Source: Candidatus Latescibacterota bacterium (GTDB lineage Bacteria; Latescibacterota; UBA2968; UBA8231). Taken from it: a stretch of 14,394 bases of DNA. A model generated the notes under the pieces. The model was not told the origin of the DNA. It searched no databases and worked only from the letters and a program-made list of their open reading frames with translations. The position numbers and the translations under genes were made by a program. How positions within the stretch are numbered: the stretch's first letter is position 1; each line of letters opens with the position of its first letter. The stretch covers positions 5,380 to 19,773 of the forward strand of contig DPVW01000243.1 in NCBI GenBank assembly GCA_003529325.1, in the 5' to 3' direction. Positions 1-6,944 of the stretch are shown one piece after another.

Positions 1-425
1 CGATCACATAGAGCTGTCCCATAACCGGTTTGCAGAATCGGTCTCGCAGCCGCGGCATCAGGGCGCTCTTCAATTCATCCGGGTATCCGCGGGTCCAGAA
101 CAGGTTGTCCTCGGTCTCGGAATAGGTGCCGAAGTGCTGGGCGAAGATGCGTCTAGGCTCCAGGTGGTGGATGAGGATGGCGGCGCGATCGATGTACATG
201 TTGTGCACCGTCGGCGAGACGAAGAGCACGTCGATGTCCTGCAGGTCCAGGTGCTGTTCGAGCAATACGGTGTCACCTGGCTGGAAGAGAAGTTTACCCC
301 CCACTTCGAACAGATAACCGCAATCGTCGAAACTGGCATGGCGATAGACGGTGAAGTTTGCCGAGCCAGAGCAGGCGAATGTCACTGCCCGGCGTGAGCA
401 AATCCTGCAAGTGGTTGTCGGTCAT
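1..425 (-). pseudogene. UlaG-like metallo-beta-lactamase-fold hydrolase, internally deleted and frameshifted, running off the window edge
   Basis: The ATG at 425 overlaps the stop of the amidohydrolase gene (ATGA, 422-425), so this was the next gene of the operon. The first ~22 codons end in LTPGSDIRLLWLG, which resembles the N-terminus of UlaG (L-ascorbate-6-phosphate lactonase), where a PGT...MWWLG stretch precedes the first beta strands. From about 360 the recognisable protein continues in another frame: DDCGYLFEVGGKLLFQPGDT, then DIDVLFVSPTVHN, then EPRRIFAQHFGTY. This matches the C-terminal half of UlaG-like proteins (YLF..GG...SGDT, IDV, a late His near P...HY). The central part carrying the HxHxDH metal site, roughly 150-190 residues in the family, is absent. 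The ATG frame itself stops after 43 residues. I infer an out-of-frame internal deletion near 360-370. The C-terminal frame is open to the window edge. An alternative GTG start near 386 in the second frame would still give a protein without the metal site. Family assignment is from memory of UlaG and moderately sure. Confidence 0.6.
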
Positions 426-1270
426 GACAGTCCCAGCAAGTCTAGAGAATCGCGCTCGATACAGGCCTGGATCTGTTCCTCGTCCAGCCGCGGCAGAGCC
501 GTGCCATCGAGCATGCGGTTGAGAGCAAAAAGTCCGTCCATCGAAGCATCGATGGTCGTAAATGGATAATCGGTGCCGAACAGCACCTTGGGCCAGATGC
601 CATACTCCTGCACGAGCATCAGGCTTTGGTACAACTGGAAGGGCCGGTAGTGGAGGGCGGACAGGTCGGTAAAGACATGGCGGTGTTTGCGCGTCACGAC
701 GACGGCTTCGCCTTCGTAAGGATGACCGATGTGGGCCATGACGATGCGCACATCCGGGAACCGCGTGGCGACCGGATCGAGGTGGCGGGGCAATGTGCAG
801 TCGATGGGTGCCTGGGCGACGAAGGTCGTGCCCGTGTGCAACAACACGGGAAGGGCGTGTTCGCTGGCGTAACGCCATAGGGGGTCGAGGCGCTCCTCGT
901 GCGGGTAGAAGCCGGCATACATGGACAGCAGCTTGATGCCCTGCATGCCGAGCTCCTGGTGTCCGCGTTCCATCTCCGCTTCCCAGCCCGTTTGCGTAGG
1001 GTCGACGGAGAGAAAGCCGATGAGGCGCTCTGGATCCTGCGCCACATAGCTGGCGACATAGTCGTCGTCCACCCACAGGCCGGAGAGTTTGGCCTTGCCG
1101 CCGAAGACGACGACGCGGTCCGCCTTGCTGCCTCCTGAGTTGTTATAGGCGTCGAGTGTCACCGTCAGGTCGAGTTCGCCGCCGCCTTTTGCGTAGCGGG
1201 CCTGCTGGCGAAAGTCATCGGTAAAATGGTCCGGAAATTGCCAGGCGTGGGTATGGACATCGATGATCAT
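422..1270 (-). CDS. Amidohydrolase_2 family metal-dependent hydrolase
   Basis: This 282-residue protein has the layout of the ACMSD-like amidohydrolase_2 family, TIM-barrel hydrolases or decarboxylases acting on ring, lactone or amide substrates in the cytosol. Visible metal and catalytic positions are the N-terminal HTH motif (His6, His8), Lys113 in GIKL, His145 in VLLHTG, His180 in VMAHIGHP, and Asp234 in FGTDYPF. The length is normal for the family and nothing is missing. Its ATG overlaps the DUF4340 gene stop by ATGA (1267-1270), and its own TGA overlaps the following UlaG-like start in the same way, so it is translationally coupled on both sides. The substrate cannot be read from the sequence. 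Pairing with a lactonase-like gene suggests a lactone, cyclic ester or carboxylated ring compound. Decarboxylase activity is possible, since the fold includes both classes. Confidence 0.88.
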   Translation of the reverse strand: MIIDVHTHAWQFPDHFTDDFRQQARYAKGGGELDLTVTLDAYNNSGGSKADRVVVFGGKAKLSGLWVDDDYVASYVAQDPERLIGFLSVDPTQTGWEAEMERGHQELGMQGIKLLSMYAGFYPHEERLDPLWRYASEHALPVLLHTGTTFVAQAPIDCTLPRHLDPVATRFPDVRIVMAHIGHPYEGEAVVVTRKHRHVFTDLSALHYRPFQLYQSLMLVQEYGIWPKVLFGTDYPFTTIDASMDGLFALNRMLDGTALPRLDEEQIQACIERDSLDLLGLS

Positions 1271-2298
1271 GGGATGCTCTCGAAGGGGGATGGGTCAGCC
1301 AGTGGTTGCAGCATAATGTCAGGGGGTGGCAACAGCCAGCGCGCCCGCTCGACGGGCATGACGGTGACCAGACCGGTGGCGTCACTGCCGACGTAGATGG
1401 CATTGTTGCTGGCAGCCCGTCCCAGACGCAGGTGGTCGCTGACATTCTCTTCGTCGAGCAGCTGCACGCTGCCAACGGATCCGAGACCGTAGCCATCGTC
1501 GTCGGGGTTGACGAGGCGTTCAAAACGTGCACTACGCAACCAGGCAAGCCAGGTGTGTACGTTGACATCGATGCAGGTATCGATGTGGGAATTCTGCTCC
1601 AGCACCCAACGATACCGATCGGCCTCGCTGAACGGCAGCGGCGGAGCGTCATCGGGCAGTGGGGCGAGCACTCGGCGCAGCAGGTAGGACTGTTCTGGCG
1701 AAGTTACGCGAACTTCGGTGATGGCTCGGCGTGACTCGCCCCTGGGCAGCAGGTGCGGATCCAACAAGGAAGGCTGTGCGGCGCCGAGGAGACGCACGGG
1801 GTTGACGTGTAGATGAAGGACGAGATCCTGCCCGGCGAGACGGCCGTAACTCTCCTCGCCCAGAGGACCGGGGATGCCGGAGCCGAGGAAGAATTCAGCG
1901 AGGTCACCGTCGCTGCCTTCGAGGACGACGCGAAATGCCTGGGGGTCGACGACACCCAGTTTAGAGTGGACATCCGGGTCATCGGTGGCACGCGTCCCGG
2001 AAGCCCGCAGCAAGATCTCAAGAAATGAACCCATACGGTCCCCGTGCACGTAGGCATCGAAGTAGCCGGGAAAACGCCAGCTGTCGCCACGGCGCTCATA
2101 ACGCCACTCCCCCTTGGCGCCGGGTGCCCGCAGTCGCACGGCACGTATGCGTTCGGGGACGATCTCCCTGGCGGGATCGACGAGTGGACGCAGGACGCTG
2201 TCGGCGAGACGGTCGGTGGCACGGTGGTAACGGAGCCACGCGTCGAAGCTGACAAGTACGACGAGGGCCAACAGCAGCATGGTGAACCGACCTCTCAT
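1267..2298 (-). CDS. DUF4340-like membrane-anchored protein of a Gld-type ABC system
   Basis: I place the start at the ATG at 2298, which overlaps the upstream gene's TGA (ATGA, 2295-2298) and is preceded by an AGGAA ribosome site. A longer frame opens at 2334 but would add 12 residues inside the upstream gene. The 343-residue product starts with Arg-rich MRGRFT, then one hydrophobic segment (about residues 6-20), then a soluble domain with the long beta-rich layout of DUF4340 proteins. Two similar stretches are visible: FFLGSGIPGP...SYGRL near 136-155, and RLGRAASNNAIYVG...VERARWLLPP near 291-325. This is like the repeated half-domains I associate with DUF4340. Genes of this family commonly follow the ATPase, permease and GldG-like genes of Gld/Nos-type ABC clusters and are thought to act as extracytoplasmic partners. 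The biochemical role is unknown. It directly precedes the amidohydrolase gene with another ATGA overlap. Confidence 0.75.
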   Translation of the reverse strand: MRGRFTMLLLALVVLVSFDAWLRYHRATDRLADSVLRPLVDPAREIVPERIRAVRLRAPGAKGEWRYERRGDSWRFPGYFDAYVHGDRMGSFLEILLRASGTRATDDPDVHSKLGVVDPQAFRVVLEGSDGDLAEFFLGSGIPGPLGEESYGRLAGQDLVLHLHVNPVRLLGAAQPSLLDPHLLPRGESRRAITEVRVTSPEQSYLLRRVLAPLPDDAPPLPFSEADRYRWVLEQNSHIDTCIDVNVHTWLAWLRSARFERLVNPDDDGYGLGSVGSVQLLDEENVSDHLRLGRAASNNAIYVGSDATGLVTVMPVERARWLLPPPDIMLQPLADPSPFESIP

Positions 2299-5200
2299 CC
2301 GTTGTTCCTGCTCCGTGCACGCAGCTGTCGCCACAGGCCGATGAGACCGAGTAGGAAGGGTCCGCCACCGATGACGGCGACCCGCCAGGTGCTGCGTGTT
2401 GTCGCGTCGGTTGCGGCGAAACCATGTGCCCCGTCCGCGTGCCGCCCCTGCAACGCAGCCAGCTGCGGTCCGTATACAGCGTGGGCGACGGCATTGAGCA
2501 GCAGTTGCTCGTGGGCGAATCCGGGTTTCAGCAGATGGGTATCTTTGAACATCTCCGAGGAGCCGATCAGCAGCAGCCAGCCACGCTCACCCCCGGCAGA
2601 CTCGTTGGGTATCAGCTGTGTGCCCGCCTCCTCGGTACGGACTGCTTCGACGACGGGGAACTGTCCCTCGAGGGCGACGACGAGTGCCTGTGGTCCTGGT
2701 AGATGCGCGTTCGCACTTTCGTCGAAGACGGTAGCGGGCAGCCAGCCACCACTCCAGTCGTAAGCCCAGGCGTCGGCCGTCGTCGTCACCAGCACCTGGG
2801 CGGTGATGTCGGCGGTTCGCATACCCTCCAGGTCAAACTGAAAGCGGTTGCCCCAGATAAACAGCAGATCACCGAGGCTGCGTGTCAGCGGCGATGTGCT
2901 GGAATAGTTGGCGTTAACGGCGCGAATCAGGAATGGCAGGGCGACTTGCTGTGCATCGTACTCACGCACGGCCGTGCGGTTTACCTGGGTATCAACTTCG
3001 AGGTGGTGTTGGGTGCGGTCGAACAGGACTTCACGCATTTGTTCGACACCGACAAGACGCAGGTAGCGGTCAAAATCCTGAAACTGCGGCTGTGGCCAGT
3101 GCACGGTCTGGAAGCCGGTGCCACGATACTGCCGCTGCTGGATGTTGAAGTGCTGCAGTGCGACGATGGCGCGGCCACCGTCGCCCAGATGCCGGCTCAG
3201 CTGCGTCAGCACGGGGGTAGAATTCCGTCGTGGCTGGAACCAGAGTACGGCGTCAGCCCCTTGCGGCAGCACGGGATCGCGGGGAGAGACATGACGGACC
3301 TGATAGCCATACTCTCCCAGTATTGCTTTGGCCCGGCTGTAGACATCGACGCCTTGAGGGGCACTGAGAGCCTTCTTCTGGTAGTCCTCCAGGGCCTCTG
3401 CTGGCGACAGTCGTGGCAGATCGGAGACGACGGTGACCACCGGCGCTCCGTGATCGAGTCGTCGCAACGCCGCCGCCACGAGGAAGTCGAGATGTCGTGC
3501 CGTCTGTGAGTCGAGACGGGGAATCACCGCGGTTCGCCCACCTCGACGCAGACGCAAGGCGCTGTAGATGCGCGTCGTCACCGACGTATCCCGGCGTACC
3601 CGTTCGACTTCGAAGGGGGCCAAGCCCTGTTGCTGGGTATCATCTTCATCGACGCGAATCACCTCGAGTGGCACGTCGCCAGCTTCGAGCAGATCGACTG
3701 TGCGTCTGGCGACGGCGCGGATGTCGGCGGGCAACAGGGAAGGCGAGGACAACACCAGCTGCGCCTGCAGGGCGCCGGCTGTCTGCTGCAGCTCATCGAT
3801 TACCTGCGGCGAGGGTGTATGCAGGTTGGCCGCGGTGGCGTCGATGCGAATGCCGGCAAGGGGGCCACGCAGAATGAGCCACAGCACCAGGCCAGCCGCA
3901 GGCGTGGCAATGCCGATCCAGTGGCGTTGTATCCTGCCACTGGAGCGCAGCCAGCGGAGTCCCGCATCCGGTGCCAGGCGGCGACCGGCGGCGGCGAGCC
4001 AGAACAGCGGGATGAGGGCGACGGCGACGAGGCGCCAGGCGATGCGCTGGGCATCGGACAGGGCTGGCAATGGCGGTGGTTGGTAACGCTCAACGCGCCG
4101 ACGTATCAGTTGCTCGGGGTGTGTGAAGGTGCGGGCCAGATCGGTGAGGAATACGGTATGCCCAAAGCCCGCCTGTGTCAGGATACCATCACGGAAGAGA
4201 CTGGCAGAGGCGAGCACGAGCAGTTGTCCCGCCCACGGGTCCTGCGGCTGGAGCAGGACCATCAGATTCTGCTTTGGCGCGATCAGATCCGTCATCAGGT
4301 CGGCGAGACCAAATTCGCCCGTCGGCATGTGGCGGACCCAGGCTCGTTCCGTCGTCGTCGCCGCCACATGGGCTTCGTAACCGGCACCGGCGACCCGTTG
4401 CGGATCGATCTGCAGCGGCCCCGGGGCGATGAAACTGAGTCCGCCTCGCGCCGGTGAACGGAAGGGGCGGAAATCACGGAAGGCGGGCAGGTTGCGCAGG
4501 TGAAAGGGAGCCTCGACTTCGCGCCGCTGGCCGTCGACGAGGACCGGTGCCCGCGCGTTGTTGCGATCCATCACCAGGTCGGGGAGTGGGCGCAGTCCGA
4601 AGGGTTCCAGCAAACGTTCCCAGGCATTCCCGGAAGACTCGGCATGAAAGTGAACCACCGTGTCAGTCGCCGTATAACGCATGTGATAAGGACTGCCGGC
4701 GAGCACGACGGTGCGACCCGAGGCCAGAAAACGGCGTAACTCACCGATGTGACGGGCCGTCACGATGCTGGGCTCGAGCCAGAACAGGACGTCCACATCC
4801 TGCGGGATCGACGCGTACTGATCGACATCGACTTCGAGCACCGGGCCGTGCTGACTCAGATAGCGTGGCAACTCGTCAAAGCCGGGGGGCGCGGAAAGTG
4901 CGAAAGAGGCCTGTGGTCTCTGCGCCCGCAGGTGTGCTGCCACAAGCGCACCGAGGTGGGGGAGGTGGGCATTTTCGATCCCCTGGATCAGGATGTCGTC
5001 GCGGGACGGCCGCCCCTGGTGAGCGAATACGAGGGAGGACCAGATCTCGGCCTGACTCTCAGCGTCGTCGATCACCCGTCGTACCCGGATCGGACTGACC
5101 CGTCGCGAGGCGGCGTAGTGGGCGCCTGCAGGCCCTGAATGGTCAGGGTCGATGACCCTGTATGTAAAGTGGCCGCCACCGGCATCGACCATCTCCTCCA

Positions 5201-5462
5201 GCAGCGCCCGCGTCGTGCCCTCCACGTCCTGCAAATTGGACGGCATACGCGAGCGGTCGCTGATGAACAGCGTCGCGCTGATGGTGCCGTCGAGGTCGTG
5301 CAACGCCTGTTCCAGGTCCGCCGGTAGCGTCGCCGGATGACGACCACCGGCATCCCACGTCAATATCGGTCCCGCGAATCGGATCAGTCGACCCGTAACG
5401 ACGACGAGGCCGAACAGCAGAATGGCACTGGCAGCTGCCAGCAGGAGGAAGAGCCGCTTCAT
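2295..5462 (-). CDS. Tandem-duplicated GldG-like ABC transporter auxiliary protein (1055 aa)
   Basis: This very large protein looks like two GldG-type units joined head to tail. Unit 1 has a transmembrane segment at about 5-25, a periplasmic part (about 28-470) and a second transmembrane segment at 474-492. Unit 2 repeats the plan with segments at about 514-533 and 1026-1044. Matching landmarks include VDVLFWLEPS (223-232) against ADAVLWFQPRR (736-746), and LLVLASASLFRDG...GFGH (414-435) against WLLLIGSSEMFKD...GFAH (962-984). A typical GldG-like protein carries one such unit in about 450-600 residues. The family (ABC_transp_aux) accompanies Gld-type ABC permeases; in Bacteroidetes GldG is needed for gliding, but relatives occur widely in non-gliders. 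The ATG at 5462 lies 7 bases after the permease stop. The frame is uninterrupted, so the duplication is not an obvious assembly error. Confidence 0.85.
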   Translation of the reverse strand: MKRLFLLLAAASAILLFGLVVVTGRLIRFAGPILTWDAGGRHPATLPADLEQALHDLDGTISATLFISDRSRMPSNLQDVEGTTRALLEEMVDAGGGHFTYRVIDPDHSGPAGAHYAASRRVSPIRVRRVIDDAESQAEIWSSLVFAHQGRPSRDDILIQGIENAHLPHLGALVAAHLRAQRPQASFALSAPPGFDELPRYLSQHGPVLEVDVDQYASIPQDVDVLFWLEPSIVTARHIGELRRFLASGRTVVLAGSPYHMRYTATDTVVHFHAESSGNAWERLLEPFGLRPLPDLVMDRNNARAPVLVDGQRREVEAPFHLRNLPAFRDFRPFRSPARGGLSFIAPGPLQIDPQRVAGAGYEAHVAATTTERAWVRHMPTGEFGLADLMTDLIAPKQNLMVLLQPQDPWAGQLLVLASASLFRDGILTQAGFGHTVFLTDLARTFTHPEQLIRRRVERYQPPPLPALSDAQRIAWRLVAVALIPLFWLAAAGRRLAPDAGLRWLRSSGRIQRHWIGIATPAAGLVLWLILRGPLAGIRIDATAANLHTPSPQVIDELQQTAGALQAQLVLSSPSLLPADIRAVARRTVDLLEAGDVPLEVIRVDEDDTQQQGLAPFEVERVRRDTSVTTRIYSALRLRRGGRTAVIPRLDSQTARHLDFLVAAALRRLDHGAPVVTVVSDLPRLSPAEALEDYQKKALSAPQGVDVYSRAKAILGEYGYQVRHVSPRDPVLPQGADAVLWFQPRRNSTPVLTQLSRHLGDGGRAIVALQHFNIQQRQYRGTGFQTVHWPQPQFQDFDRYLRLVGVEQMREVLFDRTQHHLEVDTQVNRTAVREYDAQQVALPFLIRAVNANYSSTSPLTRSLGDLLFIWGNRFQFDLEGMRTADITAQVLVTTTADAWAYDWSGGWLPATVFDESANAHLPGPQALVVALEGQFPVVEAVRTEEAGTQLIPNESAGGERGWLLLIGSSEMFKDTHLLKPGFAHEQLLLNAVAHAVYGPQLAALQGRHADGAHGFAATDATTRSTWRVAVIGGGPFLLGLIGLWRQLRARSRNNG

Positions 5463-5469
5463 GTGACCG

Positions 5470-6201
5470 TCAGTATTGGATCCGTCGGAGACCGACCTGT
5501 GTCAGCCACAGGAAGAAGCCGGACATCAGCAGGAAGTAGAGAAGGTGATCGACGCCGATCAGACCACTGACGAAAGCCTCATAGTGGGGCAGGCAGGAGA
5601 TGCTGTCGGAGATGGCCGTTCCCGGCTGCCACAAAGGCGCCAGGCCATCGACGACTTCGACCACACGTGGATCGCCACTGAACACGAGAATCGATGCCAA
5701 CAGCGCGGCGAGGGCGAAGGCGACGATCTGGTTGTGCGTCAGACTCGAGAGGAATTGCCCGAAGGCGAGGAACAGGGCGCCGAGCAGAAAGGCCCCCAGG
5801 TAGCCACAGAAAATGAGACCAAGGTCGGGTTCGCCGAGCCAGACGAGCATGGCGACAATCGGCAGAGATCCGGTGAGAATGAGGGCATAATAGAATAGTG
5901 CGGCGCCGTATTTGCCGACAACGATCTGTAATGGCTGCAGGGGCAGGGTGAGCAACAACTCCACCGTGCCCTGCGCATGTTCCTCCGACCAGGAGCGCAT
6001 GGTGAGTGCGGGCACGAAGGGGATCAGCAGGAATGGCAGGGTGTCGAAGAAGGGCCGCATGTCGATGACACCCGCCAGAAAGAAGGAATTCATGAAGGAC
6101 GTGCCCGCCAGCACGAGGAACACGGCGGCGGTGATGTAGGCGATGGGGGAGTCGAAGTACGCCCGCACCTCGCGGCGTGCCACCAGCAGAGATCCGGCCA
6201 T
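5470..6201 (-). CDS. ABC-2 type permease, GldF-like
   Basis: I choose the ATG at 6201, which shares one base with the TGA of the upstream ATPase gene (TGATG); the longer frame from 6285 adds an unlikely Cys/His-rich leader inside that gene. The 243-residue protein begins with a cytosolic helix (ARREVRAYFDSP) typical of ABC-2 permeases, followed by about six hydrophobic segments (near 20-45, 52-66, 100-122, 128-150, 157-176 and 216-235). The conserved cytosolic stretch RSWSEEHAQGTVELLLTLP (69-87) is the ABC-2/GldF signature region that meets the ATPase. It would form the membrane channel, probably as a dimer or together with the GldG-like protein encoded next. The order ATPase, permease, GldG-like, DUF4340 is the usual one for Gld/Nos-type systems. 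The transported substrate is unknown. Confidence 0.88.
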   Translation of the reverse strand: MAGSLLVARREVRAYFDSPIAYITAAVFLVLAGTSFMNSFFLAGVIDMRPFFDTLPFLLIPFVPALTMRSWSEEHAQGTVELLLTLPLQPLQIVVGKYGAALFYYALILTGSLPIVAMLVWLGEPDLGLIFCGYLGAFLLGALFLAFGQFLSSLTHNQIVAFALAALLASILVFSGDPRVVEVVDGLAPLWQPGTAISDSISCLPHYEAFVSGLIGVDHLLYFLLMSGFFLWLTQVGLRRIQY

Positions 6202-6944
6202 CACTGGGACACCTGTGTGGTGGTTGTGGTGGAAACAAGGTGGGCGAAGATGGCCTCGAGACCGGCACCACCGAGTCCCGCACACTGCTCCAGTTCGTCG
6301 AGGTTGCCATCGCCGAGAATGCGTCCCTGGTGAATGATCAGGACACGGTCACTGATGGCTTCGACGTCGGCGATGATGTGGGTGGAAAAGAGGATGGCGC
6401 GATCCTGTTTCAGACCGATGAGCAGGTCACGAAAGGCCATGACCTGCAACGGATCGAAACCGTGGGTGGGTTCGTCGAGCAGCAATACGGGTGGATCATG
6501 CACGAGTGCACAGGACAAGCCGACGCGCTGACGAAATCCGGTCGAACACTCGCGCACCCTCTGACCGAGTACCGGGCCGATGTCACAGATGTCGATGACG
6601 CGAGTGCGGGCCGCCTCGAGATCGGCGCCCACCAGGCCGTGAGCGCCGCCGACGAAACGGACCAGATCATCGACGACCATGTCCCGATAGAGAGGGGTGT
6701 CGCCGGGCAGGTAACCGATGCGGCGTCGGACTTCGAGTGGTGCCTGGAGCGTGTCGAAACCGCCGACGGTGACGGTGCCGGCCGTGGGCCGCAGGAAGGT
6801 GGCCAGCATCTTCAACATCGTTGACTTGCCGGCGCCATTGGGGCCGACAAAACCGACGATCTCGCCAGCTGCCACGGCGAAAGAGATATCGTCGACGGCA
6901 GTGATGGCGCCATAGGTGCGGGTCACGGAGTCGACGCGGATCAA
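6201..6944 (-). CDS. ABC transporter ATP-binding protein, GldA-like
   Basis: This 247-residue nucleotide-binding subunit energises the permease encoded immediately after it. Walker A is GPNGAGKST (34-42), Walker B is VLLLDEP (153-159) and the H-loop His is in FSTHI (His189). Three motifs deviate from the ABC consensus: the signature reads CSTGFRQR rather than LSGGQQ (GldA-type proteins often have S.GYRQR), the D-loop region reads THGFDP rather than TNGLDP, and the Q-loop position after IGYLP is Gly-Asp. The start is the TTG at 6944, inside a TTGA overlap with the stop of the preceding ATPase gene (TGA 6943-6941). A GGAG ribosome site 6-7 bases upstream supports it. The C-terminus ends in an unusual run of five threonines and QVSQ. 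Its place between the COG3044 gene and the permease indicates one operon. Confidence 0.92.
   Translation of the reverse strand: MIRVDSVTRTYGAITAVDDISFAVAAGEIVGFVGPNGAGKSTMLKMLATFLRPTAGTVTVGGFDTLQAPLEVRRRIGYLPGDTPLYRDMVVDDLVRFVGGAHGLVGADLEAARTRVIDICDIGPVLGQRVRECSTGFRQRVGLSCALVHDPPVLLLDEPTHGFDPLQVMAFRDLLIGLKQDRAILFSTHIIADVEAISDRVLIIHQGRILGDGNLDELEQCAGLGGAGLEAIFAHLVSTTTTTQVSQ

Noticed and set aside
294..1076. Minus-strand frame overlapping the amidohydrolase and running into the UlaG-like N-terminus
   Set aside because: Only its last 43 codons (from 425) are meaningful; the rest is an Arg/Pro/His-rich shadow of the amidohydrolase gene.
3630..4457. Plus-strand open frame of 275 codons opposite the GldG-like gene
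   Set aside because: It is Gln/Gly/Arg-rich with no recognisable motif, and is antisense to a frame with clear domain content; typical of GC-rich shadow frames.
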